A stretch of DNA of 64,000 nucleotides from CAVWCW01 sp963753615 (GCA_963753615.1 CAVWCW010000015.1:26122-90121), one strand, 5' to 3'; shown: positions 22,341 to 32,130, counted from the first letter of the stretch. Notes: generated from the sequence alone by a model not told the origin. Translations and numbers: made by a program.

Positions 22341-23690
22341 TCACGCGGCCGCCTGTTCGGTGCCGCCTCGGCTCAGGATCGCATAGACCTCGGTCAGGGC
22401 CTCGTCGCCACCCACGTTGCCGGGAAAGATGACTACCGGCAGGTCCGGGAAACGGGGGTGATCCTCGGGACAGCGCACCACCGAGCAGCCGGCCCTTACC
22501 TGGCCTAGAACCCGGGCGGTGCGCAGGGCCAGGCCCTGACTCAGGGTGTCGTTGGAGGTGATGCCCCCTTTGCTGATCAGAAAGCCGATCTCCGGCGGCA
22601 GGTTCTGCACCAGCCGCATCAGAAAGCCGGAGACCCGCTCGCCGAAAGCCAGCCGCTCGGCGCTGCTGGCGAACCGGCGCTCGCCGCGGCTGGTGTAGAG
22701 CACAGCGCCTCGGTCTTCGGCCTGGGCCCGGGCCAGCTCGGCCTGGATATCGGCGAACAGGGCCGACTCGTCCGCCAGCAGTCGCTCCAGATCGACGTGG
22801 ACGGGCAGCACCCGGGTATGCTCGCGCAGGTGCGCGAGCTGGCGGCTGGATTTGTCCACATGCGAGCCCACCAGAACCACCCCGGGCCGGTCGTCACGCA
22901 CGTAGCGCGACATCTCGGCCGCCGGCACCGGTTGCGGCGGCAATCCCGCCAGGGAGGTGAGCAGGCTCGCCGCGCTACGGAATAGGAAGCGCTTGCCACC
23001 GGCTGCCGCCGCCAGCAACTGGCGGCAGAAGCCGTCCAGGTCCGACTGCTGTTCGGCGTCCACCGCGCAGCAGCGGTTGCCGGACAGGCCCTGCAGCCGC
23101 GCGCTCAGGTCCCCGCGCACATCCGCCAGCGAGAACCGCTCGACCGCAGTGGCGGGGATGCGCCCGCCGGTCTTCTCCTCCACATAGTCCGGCAGATAGG
23201 CGTGGCGGAAGCCGAACACCGAGTCACGGGCGAACTCCGTGCGGTTGACCGGCACCGGCTCCCCGTCCACCAGCAGGTAGTGGGTGCCGTCGCGAGTGAT
23301 GCGCCCCCCCTCGAAGAAGGCGGGCACCAGGAAGTGGGCATCGAACGGGCCCAGTTCCTCGGCGATAACGTCGGTCTCCACCGGGTAGTGGCCGCGCAGG
23401 GTGGAGTCGGAGCGGCTGACGATCACCGGGTTGACCGGTTCGCCCGCTGCCTCCAGCCGCTCCAGGGCCTGGCGCAGGTTGACGCAGATCTCCCGGGTCA
23501 CCTCGGCGGCCCGCGCGGCATCCATGCCGCGGGTGTTGCTGAGGACGAAGAACAGGGGCGCCGGGTCCCGCAGCGCCGCGGCCAGGGTTTCCGGGTCCCA
23601 TTGGCTCAGCAGCAGGCAGCTGTGGACCGTCTGGGAGCCAGTCGGGTCGTCGTCGATAACGACGATTTTGGTGGGTAGCGCCAGGTTCAT
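22341..23690 (-). CDS. DUF1537 four-carbon acid sugar kinase
   Basis: A 449-residue kinase of the OtnK/DtnK/YgbK family. N-terminal part: VVIDDDPTGSQTVH, the FFVLSNTRGM segment and the substrate loop SRSDSTLRGHYP. C-terminal nucleotide-binding part: LISKGGITSNDTL and VIFPGNVGGDEAL. Characterised members phosphorylate four-carbon acid sugars such as threonate or erythronate in catabolic routes. It follows the transketolase-like gene on the same strand after 199 bases, so the two probably form one catabolic unit under the IclR regulator. Confidence 0.9.
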   Translation of the reverse strand: MNLALPTKIVVIDDDPTGSQTVHSCLLLSQWDPETLAAALRDPAPLFFVLSNTRGMDAARAAEVTREICVNLRQALERLEAAGEPVNPVIVSRSDSTLRGHYPVETDVIAEELGPFDAHFLVPAFFEGGRITRDGTHYLLVDGEPVPVNRTEFARDSVFGFRHAYLPDYVEEKTGGRIPATAVERFSLADVRGDLSARLQGLSGNRCCAVDAEQQSDLDGFCRQLLAAAAGGKRFLFRSAASLLTSLAGLPPQPVPAAEMSRYVRDDRPGVVLVGSHVDKSSRQLAHLREHTRVLPVHVDLERLLADESALFADIQAELARAQAEDRGAVLYTSRGERRFASSAERLAFGERVSGFLMRLVQNLPPEIGFLISKGGITSNDTLSQGLALRTARVLGQVRAGCSVVRCPEDHPRFPDLPVVIFPGNVGGDEALTEVYAILSRGGTEQAAA

Positions 23691-23806
23691 TGGATCATCT
23701 CCCTTTGATTAGGCAAGGGTGGAACCAGCACCGCGGTTCCACCGAACGGAGGCACCGCTAAACGGTGCGCCGGCCGCCGCGCCGAGGCGCGGGCTCCAGC
23801 GCTAGC

Positions 23807-23881
23807 GCGTAAGGTGGGCGGGTCTTCGTGCCCGCCGGAAACGGTTACCCGCTGGGCATGAACGGTAAGCCCACCTTACGC
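23807..23881. repeat. REP/BIME-like palindromic element
   Basis: gcgtaaggtgggc (23807-23819) is repeated inverted as gcccaccttacgc (23869-23881), a perfect 13-base pair. The interior holds a further G/C arm pair (gggcggg...cccgcc). Such elements between genes of one operon often act as mRNA stabilisers or transcription attenuators. It sits between the transketolase-like and kinase genes. Confidence 0.7.
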
Positions 23882-23889
23882 CTTCCGCC

Positions 23890-26111
23890 TCAGTTGTCGC
23901 CCAACAGTTCGCCGGCCCGCTCGGCCAGGGTCTCGCCGCTGATGCCGTTGAAGCCCATGATCTCCGCCGGACTGGCGGTGGTTTCGCCACGCTGCCAGCC
24001 GAACAGGTCCCGGGCCGGGGCGCGGCTGCGCATCAGTACCGGCTCCAGGGCCAGGGTGCCGCCGCCGCTTACCCCGATTAGGGCGTCGCCGCCGAACAGG
24101 GCCTGGAACTGGGCATCGTCCATGAATTGGCCGTCGGCCTCGGCGGAATGCTGCCACGCGACGTCGTCGGGACGGAACAGGCGGCGCGGGTTGGCCACGC
24201 TGACGATGCGCACCCGCTGACCGGCGGCCTCCAGGCGGTCCTTGGCCTCGAACACCGGCAGCAGCACCATGTCGCCGGTGACCGCGAACACCACCAGTTG
24301 GCCGTCGCCGGCGGGGGATTCGTACAGGGTTGCCGCGCCCTGCTCGATGGCGGCGGCGGCCTGCTCCGGGCTGGTGTGCACCGGCAGCGGCGACTTGGAG
24401 GCGACGATGCTGATGCTCTTGTTGGACTGCTTCAGCGCCCAGCCGTAGGCGGCCTGAATCATATTGGCGTCCGCCGGGTACAGCAGGTAGACGTTGCCGT
24501 TGCGCATCTGGCCGCCGATGTAATTTTCGATCTCGGGGCGCTGGTGGGTCCAGCCGTTGCGGCCCTGCTCCAGGGCCCCGGCGGTGAACATGGAAATCAC
24601 CGCCGGGGTCTTGCGCCGCAGCTCCGCCATGGCCTGGCCCACGGTCTGCACGATCGGCCAGCCGTTGATCGCGAAGCTCTCGTAGGACAGCCACAGGGAG
24701 CGGCCGCCGAACAGGGCCAGCCCGGCAGCGAAACCGGCGCAGGCGTCCTCGTTCAGGGGCTCGTAGACCTGGCCGCTCGGGGCCTGGTTATAGAGCGGAT
24801 CGGCGCTCGGGTGACGGATCTTCAGGGCGTCGTTGATGGCCTTCATATTGGAGGCCTCGTTGCCGTCCGCATTGGTGACGACGAACTCCGGGTCGCGCCT
24901 TCCGATCTCGGCGACCATCTGCGCCATGGTGGAGGCCGGCACTGCCTTGTCGCCGGGCTCGAAGGCAGTCATCGGCAGCTCGCCGATATCCCGCAGCGGG
25001 CGCTCGAACTCGGTGACCACGGTCTGGCCCGCCGGGCCGCCGCCGGCGCGCTGCATATTGGTGCGCACCAGGGCCCAGGCCTCGGGGGCCAGGGCACGCC
25101 GCTGCAGGGCGGCAGCGATGTTGTCCTTGGCCGGGTGATCGCCCGGGTACAGGTTGTGCGACTTGGCGCCGTCCGCATGCACCCCGGCGCCCTTGAGCTG
25201 CTTGACGATGAGCGCGGTGAGGGTGCCGCCCATGGCGGAGTCGGCGGCATCCTTGGCCGCTTCCAGCACGGCCCGGGTGAAGTCAGGCGCGCCTGGGGCT
25301 CGAAGCGGGTGCTGTCCACATAGGCGCCGGACTGGCCGGCGTCGTCGAAGTCCTTGGCGTCGACCAGGATCACGCGCTCGAAGTCGTGGGCGCGCCAGTA
25401 GTCGATCATTTGCTGATTACTCATCAGCGAGACCATCGAATGGTGCTCCTGGCTATAGCCATTCCACACCAGCACCGGCAGGAAGTTGGTGACCTCCGGA
25501 TAGCTGGTGTGGAAGTGCTTGATCGCGGACAGGATATAGGGCTCGCCCAGGCCGCCGTCGCCGATGGTGCAGGGGAACAACTTGTCGCGGTTGAGGTAGG
25601 CGCCGGCCATGGCGAAGTGCTGGCCCTGGCCGAGGGGCCCGGCCGGGGCCAGCAGGCCGGGGATAGCGCCCGAGAGGTGGCCCAACAGGCCGCCGCGTTC
25701 GCGGAAGCGGGCCTGCAGGTCATTCATGTCCCGTATCCCCATGGCCTCCAGCGACCCGTCCAGGAACATGGCGCTGTAGAAGCCCGGTGCGTGGTGACCG
25801 ACCTCGGTGACAATATTGGTGTGGCCCAGCATCACCAGCGCAGCGTAAGCGTCCGCCGAGCTGGCGAAGCCGCCGGGGTGGCCTGACTCCTTGGAGGCGC
25901 AAAGCTGCAGGGTGGTGTAGCGCAGCGCGTCCGCCATCATTTGGGTCTGGTAGACCTCGGCGTCGCCCAGTGCCACGATGCATTGGTCGTCGGCGCTCAC
26001 CGCCGGCGCCGCGGCGAGTTCGGTAAACTCGGCGCCCGCCTGGCCGAAGTGCAGCATCCCGTTGCAGAAATCCGGATGGGCCGGAAACAGTTCTTTTGCG
26101 GCTGTGCTCAT
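23890..26111 (-). CDS. Transketolase/phosphoketolase-like TPP enzyme with one frameshift
   Basis: About 741 residues when two frames are joined near 25290, where a base seems lost in a gcgcgcc run. The N-terminal domain has SKESGHPGGFASSADAY, a phosphoketolase-like LLGHLSGAIPGLLAP segment and the TPP/Mg signature GDGGLGEP...WNGYSQ. The C-terminal half has a pyrimidine-binding domain (NEDACAGFAAGLALFGGRS) and a transketolase C domain. It therefore handles sugar phosphates; whether it acts as a transketolase, a phosphoketolase or a related enzyme I cannot tell. ATG at 26111 has AGGAG eight bases upstream. It is divergent from the IclR gene. Confidence 0.85.
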
Positions 26112-26185
26112 AGTCATTGCTCCTGTCTGGATTCCGGCGCCGGCGTGGCCCGGTGTTGAGTTGTAAGTTAGGTGCCCGAGCAAAT

Positions 26186-26399
26186 TTTCACAATACAGCA
26201 CTGTTTTCATAATGCGGAATTATCTGATTTCCGCGTAAGAGGAGAATCTATAAAGCGTTGTAATAAATGAAATTAAATGCTAATAGCCAGCGGGTGCTTC
26301 CGGCGTTTTCACAATGCGGAAAGCGTTGTAATCTTGAGGTCTCGGGTCCGAAACCTTGTATTCCGAGAAATATTTAGATAATTTCTCACAATGTGGAAT
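26186..26399. promoter_or_regulatory. Repeated IclR-type operator sites in the divergent promoter region
   Basis: Three near-copies of a 16-base site with the form TTTCACAATGCGGAAA lie at 26205-26220 (tttcataatgcggaat), 26307-26322 (exact) and 26384-26399 (tctcacaatgtggaat). A half site tttcacaata begins at 26186. The site has TTTC...GAAA dyad symmetry. The region is AT-rich and lies between the IclR regulator and the gene pair it probably controls. The last site ends 15 bases before the regulator start, which suggests autoregulation. Confidence 0.7.
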
Positions 26400-26413
26400 A
26401 AAGAGGTCAATCC

Positions 26414-27181
26414 ATGAAAGAACCCGCTGCTGCCAACCGCATCCAGGTCATCGACCGCGCCGCCGCCCTGCTCGACGCAATCGCCCGTTACCCGGAGCCG
26501 GTGAGCCTGAAGATCCTCGGCGCCGAAACCGGCCTGCATGCGTCCACTACCCACCGCATTCTCGCCTCCCTGATCGACAACCGGCTGGTGGAGAAGGACG
26601 CCGGCGGTCGTTACCGCCTGGGCTTGCGCCTACTGCAGCTCGGGGTGCGCCTGCACAGCAATATCGACCTGCGTTCGGTCGCCCTGCCGGTGATGGAGGG
26701 GCTGCGGGACCGGCTGGGGGAATCGGTCAATCTCACCATCCGCGAGGGTGACGAGGTGGTGTACCTCGAAAAGGCCACCCCCAACCGCATGATGCACGTG
26801 CAGCAGTTGGTGGGCAGTCGCGCGCCCCTGCACGTCACCGCGGTGGGCAAGCTGATGCTGGGGGCCGCCGGGCCGGAGGCGATCCGCGGCTATGCCCGGC
26901 GCACCAATCTGCCGGCCTATACCCGCAATACCATCACCACCGAGCCGCGGCTGGTGGAGGCCTGCCTGCAATCGCTGCGGCAGGGCTATGCCCTGGACGA
27001 CGAAGAGGCGGAGCTCGACGTCGGCTGCATCGGAGTGCTGCTGTACGACGGAACCGGCAATGTGGCCGCCGGGCTGTCGATATCCGCGCCCATCGAACGC
27101 CGCCGCCAGGCCTGGGTGGCGGACGTGATCGCAGCTGGGCGGAAGATCTCGGCTCAGCTGGGGTTCGTGGGGGCTGGATGA
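26414..27181 (+). CDS. IclR-family transcriptional regulator
   Basis: A 255-residue regulator. Residues 10-75 form a winged helix-turn-helix (LKILGAETGLHASTTHRILASL), and the C-terminal part is the IclR effector-binding domain (VNLTIREGDEVVYLEKA, LHVTAVGKLMLG, DDEEAELDVGCIGVLLYD). IclR proteins often repress or activate an adjacent catabolic operon in response to its substrate. Here the divergent transketolase-like and kinase genes are the obvious target, and repeated sites lie between them. Confidence 0.92.
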   Translation: MKEPAAANRIQVIDRAAALLDAIARYPEPVSLKILGAETGLHASTTHRILASLIDNRLVEKDAGGRYRLGLRLLQLGVRLHSNIDLRSVALPVMEGLRDRLGESVNLTIREGDEVVYLEKATPNRMMHVQQLVGSRAPLHVTAVGKLMLGAAGPEAIRGYARRTNLPAYTRNTITTEPRLVEACLQSLRQGYALDDEEAELDVGCIGVLLYDGTGNVAAGLSISAPIERRRQAWVADVIAAGRKISAQLGFVGAG

Positions 27182-27806
27182 GGATTGAGGGGTAGGGACT
27201 GCGGCCGGAGTTCTGAGGCGTATCAGTCGATCGCCGTCCAGATAGACGGTAACCGAGTTCAATGTCCTACGTCAGAGATGAGATGCCGACGCCCTCGCGT
27301 TTGAGCGTGCATCCGCGCTGCCGCGAAAGCAGAGTTCGATTACTTTTTTCCGAGGGCAGGACTCGGCCAGGAGCGGGCATCGGAGGCGGGGAAGCCGGAT
27401 GCCTGCTTGATGCTTGATGATGCCGCTGGCGGCTCGGAGTATATAGGGATGCATACGACCCATTTTGCCTGTCCAGTGGAACCCTCTCCCGCGCGGGTGA
27501 TCCTCCGAGGTTATGGAGTGTTCAGGCTACCGTCGACAGCGCCCTGGCGATCGGAGCATGGCTTATTGCGAAGAACAACGGAAAGCCGTGAACGGGAAAA
27601 CCGTAGGCACGGTTTGATGAGGGAGGGCTGGCTACCGAGACTATGGCCGGACTATTGAGGCACCGCCAGACGAAAGGGGCCGATACAGATAGATTCTAGC
27701 TTCGGAATCGGGTTGCCTGCCCGCTATGCTACCCATTTTCGCCTCGATTTTCGCCCAAATATAAGGTGGAAATGGAGATTGAACATCGATCCATAGATCG
27801 ACCACG
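27182..27806. other. Intergenic region after the IclR gene
   Basis: Some 625 bases between convergent genes. Short open frames occur on both strands, but none has a good start site or recognisable product. I see no repeat or RNA gene here. Confidence 0.45.
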
Positions 27807-27836
27807 CAAAAAAAAGCCCCGCCGTGAGGCGGGGCT
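27807..27836 (-). terminator. Rho-independent terminator of the cold-shock gene
   Basis: On the minus strand agccccgcc pairs with ggcggggct around a tcac loop and is followed by eight T residues (plus-strand A run 27808-27815). It lies 35 bases past the cold-shock stop codon. Confidence 0.92.
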
Positions 27837-27870
27837 CTGGTTCCAGGTGGCTAGCACCTGGCGCCCGATT

Positions 27871-28074
27871 TTACTCGGGTACGACGTTGGTAGCGCTGGG
27901 GCCCTTCTGGCCCTGCTCTACGCCGAAGGAGACGGCCTGCCCCTCAGCCAACGACTTGAAACCACTGCCCTGAATAGCGCTGTGGTGGACAAAAACGTCC
28001 TTGGAACCGTCGGAAGGGGTGATGAAGCCGAAGCCTTTGTCGTCGCTGAACCACTTAACTGTACCTGTAGTCAT
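27871..28074 (-). CDS. CspA-family cold-shock protein
   Basis: A 67-residue single cold-shock domain with both RNA-binding motifs: RNP1 KGFGFI and RNP2 VFVHHSAI. Starts MTTGTVKWFSDDKGFG as usual. These proteins bind single-stranded RNA and DNA and act as RNA chaperones. The gene has its own promoter, a leader of about 120 bases and a strong terminator, so it is a single-gene unit. Without expression data it cannot be told whether it is cold-induced. Confidence 0.95.
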   Translation of the reverse strand: MTTGTVKWFSDDKGFGFITPSDGSKDVFVHHSAIQGSGFKSLAEGQAVSFGVEQGQKGPSATNVVPE

Positions 28075-28203
28075 TTCGATTACCTCTGATGAAATTGAAC
28101 CATTGTATATGCAGACGATCGTCGGGAAATTACGGGAGGGTCTGCCACGAACCGCGGGGAGAGGAACTGCCGAAAAACCACAAGAAAGTGCTGTAATGCG
28201 CAG

Positions 28204-28232
28204 ACTATACCGATTACCTGACTAGCTGGCAA
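28204..28232 (-). promoter_or_regulatory. Sigma-70 promoter of the cold-shock gene
   Basis: On the minus strand TTGCCA (complement of 28227-28232) and TATAGT (complement of 28204-28209) are exactly 17 bases apart. Transcription would begin near 28197, giving a leader of about 120 bases before the ATG. Long leaders are common in cold-shock genes. Confidence 0.75.
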
Positions 28233-29023
28233 GGTTTTCTTCGCCCGCGAGGGGTTTGCGAGGTATTTTTCACTAGTGGAAGCCTCTCGAGCTTGGTGTT
28301 TGGTTGCGATGCGTTCGAAAAGCCAACAGTCTGATGCGACGGAGGTCCGCATACACGGCAAACCTGTCCCTGAAGGGACTCGACGCGCATCTGATACCCA
28401 GCGCTCTCCGGTCGGATTAGGCCAGCGACCGGAGCATGCTGTTTGCGGACACTGAGCCTTTTGGTACGAAAGGCAAAAGAAACGACCTGTCCTCTCCCTC
28501 CCCCTAATTCTCAGAAGCGGCTGCGAGATGGATGGCGCGGCGCGGCAGCGCTCGGCCTAACCATCAGAATTCGCCCCAAATCGCCTTCGGTTGCGGACCG
28601 TTTCCCGGCTCCAGAGGCGCGGATTCCGGCCGATATCGCGTCGCAGGCAGGTTGGCGGCTGGAGGATACTCGAGGGACCTCGGCAAAGGGTGTTTATGCG
28701 GTTTATATCCAGAAGGGATTTTGCGCTGGAGGGGGCGGGTGAGTTGGGCGGAATCGGTCCTGGCTCGGAGATCAATAGAGCCAATAGGGTCACCCATTGA
28801 TGTGCAAGTCGGGCTCCGCGATTCGATTACGGCTCGCACCGCCCCCGGTTATCTTGCTGCCGACAGGTCGCAGATAGGGCACCCCGGGGCTATCCTTATT
28901 CGTGGCAGAGGCTGCGCGATAGGGTTTAGCGACCGCTGTTCGCATGTCTTAGTGTAGTGCGGAGGGAAGCACAGATCTCAGCCTGCTCTAAGAAAAAACA
29001 ACCACTGATGGACAGGCTGAAGC
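28233..29023. other. Intergenic region upstream of the TIR gene
   Basis: About 790 bases without a supported gene. Frames of up to 140 codons exist on the plus strand but read as unstructured Arg/Gly/Ser-rich sequence. A 7-bp inverted repeat (cagcctg 28980-28986, caggctg 29014-29020) lies directly before the TIR start. Codon use and composition look less ordered than in the flanking core genes. Confidence 0.4.
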
Positions 29024-30627
29024 ATGGCGGACATCTTCATCAGCTACTCGCAAAAGGATCGCGACTGGGTCAAGCGACTGGTCGATACATTGATCGCCGA
29101 GGGATGGGAGGTCTGGTGGGACCTTGAGATCCGCGCCGGCGAGTCCTTCGACCGGGCCATCGAGAGGACCTTGGATCAGGTCCGGTGCGTCGTTGCGGTC
29201 TGGTCGGTGCATGCGAGGGACTCCGATTGGGTCAGGGCCGAGGCGGGTTGGGCGAAGAAGAAGGCCAAGCTTGTATCGGTGCGTATCCAGGATGAGCTAG
29301 ATCTCCCAATCGAGTTTTTCCATGTTCATACGGAGAACCTTGCCGGCTGGGACGGCTCTAGAGAATCCCCCGCTTTAGTAAAAGTGCTCGCAGACATCCA
29401 GGCGATCGCGGGGCAAGCGCAGGCCTCGGAGTCGAGACCGATCGCGGCGGAAACCGCCGAGCCGCATCCCGAGTGCGAGCACGAGGCGGCGCGGGCGCAG
29501 GAGAAAGCGCCTGAGCGGGAGGTTGCACCCCCTTCGAGACCAACTTCGGCGCACGCGCTCAAGACAGAGCCCGCCACCCAGCCTGGGTCGATATTCACCC
29601 GATCCGGGCCGGCACCAGGGGGTGGGCGGCGGGTCGTAACCTTGGGCCTCGCGACGCTCGCCGTGGCGGCGATAGGCGGCGGGGTTCTCTTTCTCGGCGG
29701 TGAGGAGAAGCCGCAGACCGGCGGAGACCCTACCGAGCCGGCCCGAGAGAGCCCTTCTCTCGCCGACAAAGCAGCCGTTCCAACCAAGGTGGCCGCCAAG
29801 CGCGCCGAAAAGGGGGCGGGTCCAGCCGCGCACGCGCCTGATCCCGGTGATGGACCAGGTCCACCGGGGGCCGACCAAGCGCTCGGAGCTTCCGCACCAT
29901 TGACAGTCTTCCGCGACAGGCTGAGCGACGGTTCGGAGGGACCCGAGATGGTCGTGATCCCCGCGGGGCAATTCCGGATGGGCTGCTTACGCGATTGCGA
30001 GAAGGGCCCGGACGAGTTGCCCGTCCATACCGTCAAGTTCGAGAAATCCTTCGCGATCGGCAAGTACGAGGTCACCCGTGCAGAGTACGGCCGGTACGTA
30101 GAGGCAACGGGAGCGCACATGCCAGATGACGGCGGTTGGTCCGGCACCCGCCGCCCGGTGATCAACGTCTCCTGGGACCAAGCAGCAGCCTATGCTGAAT
30201 GGCTTTCGGCGCAGACTGGCAAGCGCTACCGCCTGCCGACAGAGGCGGAGTGGGAGTACTCGGTCCGCGCGGGAACCGATACCCCCTGGTCGTTCGGCGA
30301 AGAGAGCGGAGAGATCAATCGGTACGCCTGGTACCAGGGCAACGCGGGGAAGAGAACCCGCTCGGTAGGATCGAAAGAGGCCAATCCTGGGGACTGCATG
30401 ACGTTCACGGCAATGTCGCGGAGTGGGTCCAGGACTGCTGGACTGACTCTTACGAGGGGGCTCCGGAGGATGGGACGGCCCGAGAGGGCAGCGACTGCTC
30501 CAAACGTGTGATCCGGGGTGGCTCTTGGAACTACGCACCCTTGGCCCTGCGCTCGGCGGACCGCATCAAGTATCTCGCCAACTACCAGCTGGACTTTCTC
30601 GGTTTTCGTCTCGCCAGGGACCTATGA
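29024..30627 (+). CDS. TIR domain - transmembrane - formylglycine-enzyme-like (FGE) fusion, one frameshift
   Basis: About 535 residues across a one-base loss near 30388. Residues 1-120 are a bacterial TIR domain (MADIFISYSQKDRDWVKRLV, WWDLEIRAGESF, then SDWVRAEAGWA). Glu73 aligns with the catalytic Glu of NAD-cleaving TIR domains such as SARM1. Residues 125-200 are a charged, Pro-rich linker, 203-226 a single membrane helix preceded by GGGRR, 227-290 another linker, and from about 292 an FGE-sulfatase domain (EMVVIPAGQFRMG, YRLPTEAEWEYSVRAG, HDVHGNVAEWVQD, RVIRGGSWNY). By the positive-inside rule TIR faces the cytoplasm and FGE the periplasm. The next gene starts 46 bases on and is probably co-transcribed. 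Confidence 0.88.
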
Positions 30628-30673
30628 GCTTCTTTATCGAGAACAAGGTCGCCATCAACAAAGGGAGATTAGG

Positions 30674-31873
30674 ATGAACCATCGCTTTCACAGACACCTG
30701 AGCACCTATGGTATCCGGCTGCTGGCCTTGGGAGTGCTCTTGCTGTCGCAGTTGGCCCATGTCGGGTCCGCTGCCGTAGCAACGGAGCCAGAGTTCGCGA
30801 CGAGCCGAGAGGTTATCAAGATTCAGCGTCCCGCGGTCGGCAAGCTGGACTTCAAGAACCTGGTCGGTCGTGTCCACATAATCGACACCGAGACGGGCGA
30901 GGTGAGGGCCAATTTCTGCAACGGCTGTGGCAGCAACACCCAGGTGCCCGCCGGAACCTACAACCTGAAGTTCAAAAACTTCACCGTCCGAGGCGTCGAA
31001 GTGGGGCCCGGCGAAACGCGTGTTTTTGACCTCAACACCGTCGCCGGCAGGATGGACTTCAAGAACCTCGTTGGTCGTGTCCACATAATCGACACCGAGA
31101 CGGGCGAGGAGAGGGCCAATTTCTGCAACGGCTGTGGCAGCAACACCCAGGTGCCCGCCGGAACCTACAAGCTGAAGTTCCCAAACTTTGCCATCGAGGA
31201 CGGCGTGGAGGTGGGGCTGGGTGAAACGCGAGTCTTCGACGTCAGCACGGTCGCCGGCAGGATGGACTTCAAGAACCTCGTTGGTCGTGTCCACATAATC
31301 GACACCGAGACGGGCGAGGAGAGGGCCAATTTCTGCAACGGCTGTGGCAGCAACACCCAGGTGCCCGCCGGAACCTACAAGCTGAAGTTCCCAAACTTTG
31401 CCATCGAGGACGGCGTGGAGGTGGGGCTGGGTGAAACGCGAGTCTTCGACGTCAGCACGGTCGCCGGCAGGATGGACTTCAAGAACCTCGTTGGTCGTGT
31501 CCACATAATCGACACCGAGACGGGCGAGGAGAGGGCCAGTTTTTGCAACGGCTGTGGCAGCAACACCCAGGTGCCCGCCGGAACCTACAAGCTGAAGTTC
31601 CCAAACTTCGCCATCGAGGACGGCGTGGAGGTGGGGTTGGGTGAAACGCGAGTCTTCGACGTCAACAAAGTCGCGGGTGCGTTGGAGTTCAAGAGCCACG
31701 AAGCTGGCCGGGTTTACATAATCGACCAAGAGACGGGAGAGGAAAGGGCCAATTATTGCAAGGGATGCGGCAGTAACACGCAGGTACCCGCCGGCACCTA
31801 TCGGTTGAAGTTTCCGAACTTCACGGTGGAGGACATAATGATTGAGGCCGGACAGACTGTGGTCATCGAGTAG
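30674..31873 (+). CDS. Secreted protein of five CxxC repeats
   Basis: A 399-residue protein with a signal peptide (about residues 1-35, LLALGVLLLSQLAHVGSA). The rest consists of five repeats of about 70 residues, each with RVHIIDTETGEERANFC, the CNGCGSN motif, VPAGTYKLKFPNF and VEVGLGETRVFD. The strand-rich pattern resembles small beta-sandwich (PEGA or carboxypeptidase regulatory-like) domains; the CNGC pair in each repeat could form a disulfide or bind metal. Repeats 2 and 3 are identical at DNA level, the last is diverged. The start has a GGGAG site. Located directly after the TIR-FGE gene, whose periplasmic domain could act on it. No named family recognised. Confidence 0.8.
   Translation: MNHRFHRHLSTYGIRLLALGVLLLSQLAHVGSAAVATEPEFATSREVIKIQRPAVGKLDFKNLVGRVHIIDTETGEVRANFCNGCGSNTQVPAGTYNLKFKNFTVRGVEVGPGETRVFDLNTVAGRMDFKNLVGRVHIIDTETGEERANFCNGCGSNTQVPAGTYKLKFPNFAIEDGVEVGLGETRVFDVSTVAGRMDFKNLVGRVHIIDTETGEERANFCNGCGSNTQVPAGTYKLKFPNFAIEDGVEVGLGETRVFDVSTVAGRMDFKNLVGRVHIIDTETGEERASFCNGCGSNTQVPAGTYKLKFPNFAIEDGVEVGLGETRVFDVNKVAGALEFKSHEAGRVYIIDQETGEERANYCKGCGSNTQVPAGTYRLKFPNFTVEDIMIEAGQTVVIE
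31041..31670 (+). repeat. Three tandem 210-bp repeats inside the CxxC protein gene
   Basis: Units start at 31041, 31251 and 31461. The first two appear identical over all 210 bases; the third differs by a few bases (for example gccagtttt for gccaatttc). A more diverged unit precedes (30831-31040) and another follows (31671-31872). The period is a multiple of three, so unit gain or loss keeps the frame. Confidence 0.92.
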
Positions 31874-32130
31874 TCGTCCGCCCTTCACCAAGATAGGAAA
31901 TATAACTGCTTCTGGCCGATCATAGCACCTCGATCACCGTCATCAAGCACCGGAAACGGGCAGTACTTTTCGACTAGATCGCTAATGCCCGAGTCCAGCC
32001 CCTAACCAGGGAGAGTTGGAGCGGCCGCTTCGCGGCGTTGCCGACCCTCGGCTCCAAACATCTGGATGTCCGCATTGGGCCTGATCCAGTCACCCAATAG
32101 CCCGACCGCGAGCATCTGCCAGACAAAAGC

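Noticed and set aside
24127..25323. Plus-strand frame of 398 codons
   Set aside because: Antisense to the transketolase-like gene, which has TPP motifs; product lacks any motif.
31041..31670. CRISPR-like array
   Set aside because: The units are 210 bp, contiguous and coding, without unique spacers.
30566..31891. Minus-strand open frame of 441 codons over the repeat protein
   Set aside because: The plus strand has signal peptide, ribosome site and coherent repeats; the antisense frame only mirrors the repeat period.
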